Positions 1 to 6,892 of a DNA stretch of 9,734 nt are shown here, piece by piece. Origin of the DNA: Patescibacteria group bacterium (GTDB lineage: Bacteria > Patescibacteriota > Microgenomatia > UBA10105 > UBA927); assembly GCA_003545435.1 (NCBI GenBank), contig DPYI01000069.1, positions 1 to 9,734 of the forward strand. The letters are read 5' to 3'. Each line of letters begins with the position of its first letter. Position 1 is the stretch's first letter. The notes beneath the pieces are model-generated. The model did no database searches and had not been told where the DNA came from. It saw only the letters and a list, made by a program, of their open reading frames with translations. A program made the translations under genes and the position numbers.

Positions 1-1763
1 CCGATAATCGGCGCTTCAGCTTTCAACAAAGGCACTGCCTGACACTGCATGTGGGTCCCCATGAGCGCTCTGTTTGCTTCATCGTGGGCCAGAAATGGAA
101 TAAGAGATGCAGGAGTTCCGACCACTTCCCTAGGAACGACATCAATGTACTCCACGAGAGTTGCATCAGTTTCTAAAAATTCTCCCTTGTATCGGACCGG
201 AACACGGTCATCAAGTATAAATCCGTCTTTGTCTATGGCAACTTCTGCGTGAGTTATATAGTGATATTGTTCATCGCTGGCATCCAAATACACAACGATG
301 TTGGTAATACGCATTTTTACCTTGCCGTCTTTTTCAGTTTTTTCAACTTTTCTGTAGGGTGCCTCCAAAAAACCGTATTCATTGACACGGGCATAGAGAG
401 CCATATACGTTACCAGTCCGATATTTGGCCCTTCAGGACTTCTTACCGGGCAAATTCTGCCATATTGAGACGCATTAATATCCCGTATGGAAAATGAAGC
501 GCGTTCCCGGGAAATTCCTCCTACACCCATCACGGTTAAACGCCGAAGGTTGTCGATTTCTGCAAGCGGGTTTGTCTGATCAAGAATTGTTGAAAGCTGG
601 CTTGTTCTGAAAAAATCATTAATTGTTGCGATAATCGGCCGGGCGTTCACCAGTTGTGTCGGCACAAGATCCATGGCCTGAGGTCCGGCTAAGCTCATTT
701 TTTCCCGAATAGAACGCTCTAGACGCAACAGTCCGACGCGAAATGCATTTGTGGCAACCAGTTCCCCGACCCTCCGAACCCGCCGGTTTCCCAAATGATC
801 AATATCGTCCACATCGCCTTTTCCGCCAGCGATAGCAAGGAGAGTCCGGATTGCTCCGATAATATCATCTTTTGTCAGAACCCAATTGTCTTTGATATTC
901 GGAACGTCAATACCCAGGCGTTTGTTCATTTTATACCTGCCTACCCTTTCAAGAGAATACTTGCGGTAATCAAAAAACATAGTATTGAGAAGTTCTTTTG
1001 CATTGTCCAGTACAATCGGTTCTCCCGGACGGAGTTTCCGGTATAACTCTAATACTGCTTCGGTATAATTTGTGGTTGTGTCTTTGGTAAACGTTGTTTC
1101 AAAAAACCGACGGTCCGGATTATTGTCTGCTTCCTTAAACACTCCCATAATCTCTTCATTTGTTCCAAACCCAACAGCCCGAAGAAACGTTGAGGCAACA
1201 AATTTCCTCCGCCTGTCAATCCGGACCATGAGACAATCGTTTCGTGTGATAAAAAATTCAAGCCAGCTGCCGTGCATCGGACGGATTTCCGCACTATACA
1301 GGGTTCTGCCTGAAGAGGGATCAATTTCACCGGTAAAATAGATTCCGGGAGATCTGACCAGTTGGTTTACCACACACCGTTCAATACCGTTAATGATGAA
1401 TGTGCCGTTTTGCGTCATTGCCGGAATATCACCCAAAAAAACTTCCTGTGTGACATGGTGTCCTGTCTGCTTGTTGGTGAGAGTTGCAATGACTTTCAAC
1501 TGCATGTCAAACGTCAGACCTTTTTCAATAGCGGATTTCGGAGTTAATCTCGGTTTCCCGAAAAAATAATCGCCGAACGATAACTCCCAGTTTTTCCCGG
1601 TAAAATCAGAAATCGGAGATATCTCCGAAAGAAGTTCTTTGATGCGTTCATCCAGAAACCATTGGTAGGATTCCCGCTGCACGAGCGTTAAATCCAATTG
1701 AGGAATATGAGGATATTCATCTCCCCAGTGCAAACGATGAGAAGGCGCTCCGTCAGTTGACAT
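1..1763 (-). CDS. rpoB: RNA polymerase beta subunit (N-terminal part, cut by window edge)
   Basis: Beta subunit of DNA-dependent RNA polymerase, which forms the catalytic cleft and the rifampicin pocket. The 587 codons visible are clearly RpoB: the RSPGIYF region near residues 130-140, VDDIDHLGNRRVRRVGE near 315-330, the rifampicin region at about 388-414, YGRICPVRSPEGPNIGL near 430-445, and RALMGTHMQ near 565-575. The start is ATG at 1763-1761, with AAGGA (1773-1777) 9 nt upstream. The protein is compact: the residue matching E. coli H526 is residue 405, about 120 residues earlier than in E. coli and about 77 earlier than in B. subtilis. The lobe insertions of those species therefore seem to be absent. 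Several rifampicin-contact positions differ from consensus (see findings). The gene has its own promoter and leader; the C-terminal half, and probably rpoC, lie beyond the left edge. Confidence 0.98.
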   Translation of the reverse strand, partial: MSTDGAPSHRLHWGDEYPHIPQLDLTLVQRESYQWFLDERIKELLSEISPISDFTGKNWELSFGDYFFGKPRLTPKSAIEKGLTFDMQLKVIATLTNKQTGHHVTQEVFLGDIPAMTQNGTFIINGIERCVVNQLVRSPGIYFTGEIDPSSGRTLYSAEIRPMHGSWLEFFITRNDCLMVRIDRRRKFVASTFLRAVGFGTNEEIMGVFKEADNNPDRRFFETTFTKDTTTNYTEAVLELYRKLRPGEPIVLDNAKELLNTMFFDYRKYSLERVGRYKMNKRLGIDVPNIKDNWVLTKDDIIGAIRTLLAIAGGKGDVDDIDHLGNRRVRRVGELVATNAFRVGLLRLERSIREKMSLAGPQAMDLVPTQLVNARPIIATINDFFRTSQLSTILDQTNPLAEIDNLRRLTVMGVGGISRERASFSIRDINASQYGRICPVRSPEGPNIGLVTYMALYARVNEYGFLEAPYRKVEKTEKDGKVKMRITNIVVYLDASDEQYHYITHAEVAIDKDGFILDDRVPVRYKGEFLETDATLVEYIDVVPREVVGTPASLIPFLAHDEANRALMGTHMQCQAVPLLKAEAPII

Positions 1764-1799
1764 TGCAATAAGTCCTTATAAAAAAATTTTGTGAAAACG

Positions 1800-1830
1800 A
1801 AAAAAGAAGCGAACAAGGAACGTCCGCCTC
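1800..1830 (-). terminator. Terminator-like hairpin in the rpoB leader (possible attenuator)
   Basis: In the minus-strand transcript, GAGGCGGAC (1830-1822) can pair with GTTCGCTTC (1814-1806) as a 9-bp stem with two G-U pairs and a 7-nt loop. It is followed at once by six T (1805-1800). This is the layout of an intrinsic terminator, but it sits between the rpoB promoter and the rpoB start, so it would act as an attenuator, pause site or 5' stability hairpin. The opposite strand has no T-tract after the stem. The structure is seen in the sequence; the function is inferred and untested. Confidence 0.5.
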
Positions 1831-1854
1831 TGTTTGGCTATTTGACTATCTGGT

Positions 1855-1882
1855 AGTATAACCGCTTTTCCCGCCCTGTCAA
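1855..1882 (-). promoter_or_regulatory. Consensus housekeeping-sigma promoter of rpoB
   Basis: Reading the minus strand, a perfect -35 TTGACA (1882-1877) is followed by a 16-bp spacer and TATACT (1860-1855), one base from the TATAAT consensus. Transcription should begin around 1847-1850, giving a leader of roughly 85 nt before the rpoB ATG. The promoter starts only 16 bp after the stop codon of the DUF2207 gene. No terminator for that upstream gene is visible, so read-through into rpoB is possible. Confidence 0.88.
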
Positions 1883-1898
1883 GCAGTCATTTTCAAAC

Positions 1899-3587
1899 CT
1901 ACCAGCTCCCGCCTCCACCCCCGCCGCCTCCACCCCCGACTGATCCGCCGGAAAAACCGGAAGAAAATCCGGATGAAGAGCGTGTCGGAGTAGCGGCCGA
2001 AGAAAAACTGTGCATGGAGGAATTGAGGGAGCTTATGAAATACACGCTGTTAAATGTCTGCATATCATATCCGTCATACCAGTCGGGTTTGGTGAGCTTG
2101 ATATCTTTAAACCGGTCTGCCCAAATTTTCTCAACGCCAAAGGCAATGGCATAAGGCAGAAACTTTTCAAAAAAGATTTGATTCTTTGCCTGATATGTAT
2201 ATTGCCGTTCCTGACTGGTGATAAAATTCTTCAAAGACTGAGCAACAGCTGCATTCTGGGCACCCGATACGGTTTTTTTGGGCATTGCCCGACCGAAGAT
2301 AAACGAGGACAAAGCCAGAGGAAAATTCATTGTAAAAAGAGCAAGTCCTCCGATAATCGAATATTTTGTCCGGACTGATTCCGGGTTGGAAACGAAAAAT
2401 TTCTCCTGTACCACTGCGTCGTACAACTGTTTCTTCGTTTTGGAAACAGTATCAATACTATCCGCATCTTTTATCCTGACAGGATCTTCACCGAAAAATA
2501 TCCCGTCATAGAGCGTTTTTTCAAATTGCACCAGCGTATCTTCTTTTTTTACTGCGTTTCGCTTTTCCAGATAAAAATCTCTTTTTTTCTTTTCAATGAT
2601 TTTCAGGTATCCCCGTCTGGCAAGATCCACTATCGTCGCAGTAATCTCGCGCATATCAGCCTTCTCGTCAATGAGCGTTCCTGTTTCTCCTGGGGTGAGC
2701 AGACGGTGCTCTTTATCTGTTTTCGGGACATCAAACCACGCAGAAGCCACTCCCATGGGTGGTTTTGGGTCGCGCCCAGTCCGGAACCAATGAACGACAA
2801 TCCAAACCGGCAAAATCAAATACCAGCCGATTGAAAAAAGGGCAAAAACAATACGTACGATAGTTACAATCAAATCGGATAACCATGTATTGACTGGTTT
2901 TGGCTCTAGTACGGCAACAAGATTTTTCGGAAACCCGACAACGACAGTCATTCCTTCTCTTGAAGAAAGCATGGTATCGGAAGAAATTGTTATCCGACCG
3001 TTTGTGTAAGCAGTAGAGCAATCCGAAGCGCTGCTGTCTCTTGATCCGGTATAACAAGTCATCCGGATCTGAGTTTGATCAATCGTCCCAGGCAAGGAAA
3101 CTGCCAAGGACGCCTTTTGTATCGGCACCTGCCAATCCGTACCGGTTACCTGCCAATACAGCTCATCATGATCAGAAAAATACGTTAACCCGCCTTTTAC
3201 CGTATAGCGGATGATATAGGTTTTTTGCTCCCTGACCAATACATTCGGGCTTCCGATTTTCAACTGCGTATCTTGCCCTTCTGTTGATTGAGTAAATTGA
3301 TAAGGTTTCCCTTCAGGATCTATGACGGAAAAAGGTCCCATATCCATCCGAAACCGTTTCCCTTCGGTGTTTATTTTCTCATACGGTATGGTCCGGTATA
3401 TGCCGTGTTTTTCATGTGTCCCGAAATCATAGAGGATGTTCTCCGATACCGTAAAGCTTCCGTCTTTTTGTATGGAAATATCACCGTCAAAGGAACTGAT
3501 TTCTTCAGCGCGAAGTGTGGTAATCGGGAAAAAAGCCAATGCACATACAATGGTGAAAAACAACAATAATTTCTTCATGGAATTCAT
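1899..3587 (-). CDS. DUF2207 family membrane protein with polyglycine-SW tail
   Basis: Predicted membrane protein of the DUF2207 family, molecular function unknown. Read from ATG 3587 it has 562 residues: a signal peptide (MKKLLLFFTIVCALAFFPIT, then AEE); an extracytoplasmic beta-rich DUF2207 domain (about 30-225); a strong transmembrane segment (about 240-268) ending in HWFRTGRDPKPP; a cytoplasmic region; a second hydrophobic stretch (about 410-430); the family motif FEKFLPYAIAFGVEKIWA; and a Ser/Gly-rich tail ending in ten glycines plus SW, an ending typical of this family. The start is 5 nt after the mltG stop. The second Met (3578) has AGGCGG 10 nt upstream and may be the real start, shortening the protein by three residues. 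It is probably co-transcribed with mltG, which suggests an envelope role, but nothing in the sequence assigns an activity. Confidence 0.9.
   Translation of the reverse strand: MNSMKKLLLFFTIVCALAFFPITTLRAEEISSFDGDISIQKDGSFTVSENILYDFGTHEKHGIYRTIPYEKINTEGKRFRMDMGPFSVIDPEGKPYQFTQSTEGQDTQLKIGSPNVLVREQKTYIIRYTVKGGLTYFSDHDELYWQVTGTDWQVPIQKASLAVSLPGTIDQTQIRMTCYTGSRDSSASDCSTAYTNGRITISSDTMLSSREGMTVVVGFPKNLVAVLEPKPVNTWLSDLIVTIVRIVFALFSIGWYLILPVWIVVHWFRTGRDPKPPMGVASAWFDVPKTDKEHRLLTPGETGTLIDEKADMREITATIVDLARRGYLKIIEKKKRDFYLEKRNAVKKEDTLVQFEKTLYDGIFFGEDPVRIKDADSIDTVSKTKKQLYDAVVQEKFFVSNPESVRTKYSIIGGLALFTMNFPLALSSFIFGRAMPKKTVSGAQNAAVAQSLKNFITSQERQYTYQAKNQIFFEKFLPYAIAFGVEKIWADRFKDIKLTKPDWYDGYDMQTFNSVYFISSLNSSMHSFSSAATPTRSSSGFSSGFSGGSVGGGGGGGGGGSW
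1912..1938 (-). repeat. 12-bp direct repeat encoding the polyglycine tail
   Basis: On the plus strand, CCTCCACCCCCG occurs twice (1912-1923 and 1927-1938), separated by CCG. On the coding strand this is a G-rich tract of several GG to GGGGG runs encoding most of the ten-glycine tail. It is prone to slippage and could form a G-quadruplex in the mRNA. It lies about 30 bp before the -35 box of the rpoB promoter. Confidence 0.7.
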
Positions 3588-3592
3588 ACCGC

Positions 3593-4573
3593 CTATTTGA
3601 GGTACGTTTCGATATTTCTCTCGTGTTCTTCTAAGCTCTTGGCAAAATGCACATTCCCTTTCTCATCATGAAGGTAATACATGTATTCTGTTTTTTTGGG
3701 ATAAATAACGGCGTTAATAGATTGGATGCCCGGATTTGATATGGGACCGGGGGGGAATCCCGGATTCATATAGGTATTATAAGGAGAATCAATCAGTTTA
3801 TCATCCTGGGTGAGAGTCTTTTTCCACCACGTTTTATCTTTTGATTGGTATCCCAAAGCGTACTGAAGTGTGGCGTCCGTCTCCAGCGGCCACCCTTTTT
3901 GCATGCGGTTGAGAAGCACTCCTGCTATGACCGGACGGTCTTGTCCAGTTTTTCCTTCCCGTTCTACGATAGAAGCAAGTATGATGACTTCTTCAAGCGT
4001 CAGTTTCTCCTTTTTCATATCCTCCGCCATCTTCGGGGTAATTTTTTTCAGAAAATTTTCTTTCAGGAGAGTGGCTATGGCGCCTGCTGTTGCATCTTTC
4101 GGCACCCGATAGGTGTCGGGGAACATCTGTCCTTCCCGGGCTACGGTTAAAAATTCCTTTTCAGGGATGTCGAGTTCTTTGGCAAGCTTGGTAGCTATTT
4201 CTTCTATGCGCCATCCTTCCAGGATCGTAATCCATGTATCCATCATGCCGTGAGTGAGCCCTTTTGCAATAGATGTGCTATTCATCGTCCGGATAAGCCT
4301 GAATTCCCCTGCCTGAATCTGACGCTCAATCCCCATGAATTTGACCAAAAGGTAAAATCCTATCGGACTTCTGATCAGACGATACTGGGCTAAATTTGAA
4401 GCAATTTCCCGAATATTGTCGCCTTTTGCTATCAAAAACGTCACAGGAGTTTTATCTGTGGGATCATAAGGAGCAATCGCATCATTCCACCACAAAAGGC
4501 TTCCTCCTATAGCGATCACCCCGACCGTGAGAAACACAGCAAATCGGAGAGGAAATGTGTTATTTGATTTCAT
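3593..4573 (-). CDS. mltG: Endolytic transglycosylase MltG (YceG-like)
   Basis: Inner-membrane lytic transglycosylase that cleaves nascent peptidoglycan strands and is thought to end glycan polymerisation. The 326-aa product has an N-terminal transmembrane helix (about 8-29), a LysM-like region (about 44-80, including VTFLIAKGDNIREIA), and the YceG catalytic domain. The active-site glutamate is expected at E204 in ASIVEREG (200-207), matching E218 of E. coli MltG. Further family blocks are LNRMQKGWPLETDATLQYALG (partly, 221-241), SPYNTY (263-268) and GFPPGPISNPG (272-282). The length is close to that of E. coli MltG. ATG 4573 was chosen because AGGAGG (4584-4589) lies 10 nt upstream and the protein then begins just before the membrane helix. 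The open frame extends to 4735, but that stretch overlaps the zinc-ribbon gene. The start overlaps that gene by 14 nt, suggesting coupled translation. Confidence 0.96.
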   Translation of the reverse strand: MKSNNTFPLRFAVFLTVGVIAIGGSLLWWNDAIAPYDPTDKTPVTFLIAKGDNIREIASNLAQYRLIRSPIGFYLLVKFMGIERQIQAGEFRLIRTMNSTSIAKGLTHGMMDTWITILEGWRIEEIATKLAKELDIPEKEFLTVAREGQMFPDTYRVPKDATAGAIATLLKENFLKKITPKMAEDMKKEKLTLEEVIILASIVEREGKTGQDRPVIAGVLLNRMQKGWPLETDATLQYALGYQSKDKTWWKKTLTQDDKLIDSPYNTYMNPGFPPGPISNPGIQSINAVIYPKKTEYMYYLHDEKGNVHFAKSLEEHERNIETYLK

Positions 4574-4751
4574 TGAGATTTGCCCTCCTGTAGCTGTCCG
4601 CTCCTTCATCATACATATACATACGTCCGCATTCACAGGTAATACGCACCAACCCTTTTCCTTGTTTCTTTTCAAGTTTTTTTCCGCACCCCACGCATTT
4701 TCCCTGTGAAAGAAGCCATGCCTGAACCGGTGCAATAATATTTTTAAACAT
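4560..4751 (-). CDS. Small zinc-ribbon protein, function unknown
   Basis: A 63-aa protein with two cysteine knuckles, CVGC at 19-22 and CEC at 39-41, each followed by glycine. The pattern Cx2C...CxC with intervening lysines fits a small zinc ribbon, and the pattern RMYMYDE after the second knuckle resembles a beta-hairpin. No membrane segment or enzymatic motif is visible. It overlaps the mltG start by 14 nt (ATGAAATCAAATAA) and carries the strong mltG SD inside its last codons, which supports it as a real, translated gene. No good SD precedes its own ATG and no other start codon is available upstream before an in-frame stop, so it may be leaderless or weakly initiated. Zinc binding is inferred from cysteine spacing. 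A nucleic-acid-binding or structural role is possible but not shown. Confidence 0.72.
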   Translation of the reverse strand: MFKNIIAPVQAWLLSQGKCVGCGKKLEKKQGKGLVRITCECGRMYMYDEGADSYRRANLNEIK

Positions 4752-4792
4752 AGATTTTTTGCAGGAATTATGCAGATTACCTTAATTTATTT

Positions 4793-4881
4793 TGTCATTC
4801 CGGCCTCCGAGCCGGAATCTTTAAGATGCCGGATCCCGACTTCGCCAAGGCTATGCCGGGCGAGGCAAGTCCGGCATGACA
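4793..4881. repeat. 89-bp palindromic MITE/REP-like intergenic repeat
   Basis: The element is bounded by inverted termini TGTCATTCCGG (4793-4803) and CCGGCATGACA (4871-4881), matching at 10 of 11 positions. It contains two hairpins: ATTCCGGC (4797-4804) with GCCGGAAT (4811-4818), an 8-bp perfect stem with a 6-nt loop; and ATGCCGG (4853-4859) with CCGGCAT (4871-4877), a 7-bp stem with an 11-nt loop. The GTCATTCCGGC...GGATCCCG...ATGAC style resembles dispersed palindromic repeats found in many bacterial genomes. It fills most of the 163-nt gap between the phosphorylase and zinc-ribbon genes. Neither strand has a convincing T-tract after it, so it is not a standard terminator, though the transcript should fold strongly. 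Copy number cannot be judged from one window. Confidence 0.8.
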
Positions 4882-4914
4882 GTTTAAATACGGTTAAACG
4901 TGCATGTCCTATTT

Positions 4915-6174
4915 TTATGATACTGTATAAATCGGGACGTGGTTCATGGTTTGGCACGCTTCCTCCAGACGCCACTTGTCAGAACTATACAGCGTACATA
5001 GTATATCATTTCTGTCTACCTGATCCTCAAGTCTCCTGTTGGCATAGAGTCCGGCGCTCTTATCTGTCGGACACCCCAGTATCCGGCAGATAATACTCAT
5101 CTGTTTGTTATCAATACCGGTTACTCTTCCTTTTTTCCTTGCCGTCACTTCCTTGTGATGACGGCCGGGATGAAGATCCGTACTTTCAACATCAGGGTCT
5201 CCTCCCTGAGCTTGTATAATCTCCCGCATTTTCGCATGCGCCCTTCCGGAATACAAGATATCTTTTGCTAACTCCTCGCCGGTTTGGGATGTTTTTTGTT
5301 TTGCTGACTCAAGACATAAATCCAATAATTTTCCGGAGAGTCTAAGAGCTTTTGCCTCAAGCGCCAACGGCCGTTCATTTTTGTGCTCTAACACTTGGAG
5401 CACATCTTTTGCTTCCAGTATAGGCCCCACCCCGCGTCCTGCGTTTTGTCTGGTTTCATTAATGTCCGTAACGACAGTAATATGAAATTTTTCTGCCAAA
5501 AACGCGAACTTTTTTGCAATAATTTCAGCGTCCCGGAAATGCTGTATTTTCATGGTCGGACCGACCGGAACGTCAAATATCACGTGGGTCGCGCCCGATG
5601 CGATTTTTTTGGCCATAACCGCCACGATTATTTTATCGTAGGATTCAAATGCGATCGGCTGTTCAATCTGGATGATCACATCGTCTGCTGGTGCCAGTCC
5701 CAAATGCCCTCCCCAGACGATGCATCCGCCGACTTTGTGAACAATTTTCTCAATCTCTTTTATGGAGAACGTGACAGGAGAGAGCACCTCCATAGTATCT
5801 GCGGTTCCCGAAGGAGAGGTGATAGCCCGCGATGAATTTTTTGGGATGGTAAATCCGGCAGCAGCGATAATCGGCACTAAAATCATCGTTGTCCGGGTTC
5901 CCGCGACTCCGCCGGTAGAATGTTTATCCGCCACAATTCCGTCAAAATGCAGTTTTTCGCCGGTAGCCACCATTGCTTTTGTCATGTAATACAGCTCCTC
6001 AGGCGTGAAACCTTCGGTAAATCCGGCAGCAGCAAAATACGTTGTTAAGACGTCTCCTAAGCGCTCATGGGAAATTTCGTCCATAATGGAAAAAATCTCT
6101 CTGTAGGAAAGTGTTTTTCCCAGTAACTTTTTTTTGATTGCTTCAACCGCGACGTGTCCGGCATTCTGTTTCAT
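4915..6174 (-). CDS. Archaeal-type thymidine/AMP phosphorylase family protein
   Basis: Nucleoside or nucleotide phosphorylase: phosphate cleaves the glycosidic bond, releasing base and (deoxy)ribose 1-phosphate, or ribose 1,5-bisphosphate if AMP is the substrate. The 419-aa protein has the family helical domain (about 5-75), the phosphate-binding stretch DKHSTGGVAGTRTT (83-96), the signature SSRAITSPSGTADTMEV (114-130), GGCIVWGGHLGLAPADD (149-165) and GATHVIFDVPVGP (194-206). The SSRAITSP and GTRTT motifs match the archaeal/AMP-phosphorylase branch rather than E. coli DeoA, while KHSTGG is the bacterial-style form. The roughly 85-residue N-terminal domain usual in AMP phosphorylases (about 500 aa) is absent. 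ATG 6174 overlaps the sortase TGA as ATGA, which fixes the start; the frame is open upstream only as a shadow of the sortase. AMP as substrate is possible (compare the CPR RubisCO nucleotide-salvage route) but not proven. Confidence 0.88.
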   Translation of the reverse strand: MKQNAGHVAVEAIKKKLLGKTLSYREIFSIMDEISHERLGDVLTTYFAAAGFTEGFTPEELYYMTKAMVATGEKLHFDGIVADKHSTGGVAGTRTTMILVPIIAAAGFTIPKNSSRAITSPSGTADTMEVLSPVTFSIKEIEKIVHKVGGCIVWGGHLGLAPADDVIIQIEQPIAFESYDKIIVAVMAKKIASGATHVIFDVPVGPTMKIQHFRDAEIIAKKFAFLAEKFHITVVTDINETRQNAGRGVGPILEAKDVLQVLEHKNERPLALEAKALRLSGKLLDLCLESAKQKTSQTGEELAKDILYSGRAHAKMREIIQAQGGDPDVESTDLHPGRHHKEVTARKKGRVTGIDNKQMSIICRILGCPTDKSAGLYANRRLEDQVDRNDILCTLYSSDKWRLEEACQTMNHVPIYTVS

Positions 6175-6878
6175 ACTTCTTTTTGGAGTTTTGCTTTCAC
6201 GTTCAGACGTTTCCAATAGGTACCAGGAGGCACGCACGTGACAACGGTCAGATAGGAATCGTCAAACCGCTGCTCCAGGGGTGTAAGGTCCGTCGGTTCT
6301 ACGACGACCATATCATAGACAATGTACGTGTACTTCACATCATCAAAAGTAACGGAAATGGTGTCTCCGTAGGTAAGAGTCGGCAGGAGGGAAAATATCG
6401 TTTTATAACTTTTCGGATTGTAAAACTGGGGAAGGGTGGAGTGGCCGAATATCACCGTATTGCCGTACTGCCCGGGAAGCGGCGTCCCTCCATAATGGAC
6501 AAGGCTTTCACTCAAGTCATCTCCGGCAACCATGACAATCGCATTTTCAATTTTTAATTTCGGGATGGAAACCGAATAGGTATTCACCGGAGTGACACCT
6601 TTTTTCTGCGGATGCGTCGGAAACCAGGTGTTTGCATTAGAATAATCAACCGCTTCACCCGACCCGCTAATAGCCAACGAATTTAAATTCATCGTGTCTT
6701 CCGAAACAGGAGTAATCGTTTGAACAAAAAGCTGTTGGGCAAACGTAGAAAAAGCAAATATCGGCCACACAGTCCAAACCAATAACCCCAATCCTAATCC
6801 GATAAATCCCAAAGAAACGATGCGCGGAATTCTCAGCCTTTTCTCATACGTCTCTTTAACGTAGCGATACAATGCCAT
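6171..6878 (-). CDS. Membrane-anchored sortase family transpeptidase
   Basis: Cysteine transpeptidase that cuts a C-terminal sorting motif and joins the protein to a cell-surface acceptor. The 235-aa product has a short basic cytoplasmic N-terminus, one transmembrane helix (about 20-48), a linker, and a sortase beta-barrel from about residue 98. The catalytic triad is visible: H146 in TVIFGHSTLP, C215 in LTVVTC, and R224 in GTYWKRLNV. There is no C-terminal membrane segment, unlike class C pilin sortases. Class D/E-like is likely, but I cannot settle the class. The start lies 14 nt after the preceding stop with no obvious SD. The end overlaps the phosphorylase start as ATGA. I found no C-terminal LPxTG-type sorting signal (motif, hydrophobic helix, basic tail) in any complete protein here, so its substrates lie elsewhere. 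Confidence 0.93.
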   Translation of the reverse strand: MALYRYVKETYEKRLRIPRIVSLGFIGLGLGLLVWTVWPIFAFSTFAQQLFVQTITPVSEDTMNLNSLAISGSGEAVDYSNANTWFPTHPQKKGVTPVNTYSVSIPKLKIENAIVMVAGDDLSESLVHYGGTPLPGQYGNTVIFGHSTLPQFYNPKSYKTIFSLLPTLTYGDTISVTFDDVKYTYIVYDMVVVEPTDLTPLEQRFDDSYLTVVTCVPPGTYWKRLNVKAKLQKEV

Positions 6879-6892
6879 AATAGAAATGTGGG

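Noticed and set aside
1613..1628. Perfect 16-bp palindrome TCGGAGATATCTCCGA inside rpoB
   Set aside because: It is within codons for a conserved N-terminal region, has no flanking pairing, and could well be chance in about 10 kb.
4574..4735. N-terminal extension of MltG to 4735
   Set aside because: It overlaps the zinc-ribbon gene, lacks homology, and AGGAGG is correctly spaced for 4573.
4761..4798. Possible promoter at the edge of the repeat (ATGACA ... TAATCT or CATAAT) for the zinc-ribbon gene
   Set aside because: Spacing is 13 or 20 nt, outside the usual range, so support is too weak.
4787..4975. 62-codon minus-strand frame ending in DSGSEAGMTK
   Set aside because: It is a reading of the palindromic repeat plus the end of the phosphorylase gene, a well-known kind of spurious ORF.
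6175..6237. N-terminal extension of the phosphorylase to 6237
   Set aside because: It lies within the catalytic end of the sortase gene; the ATGA overlap gives the natural start.
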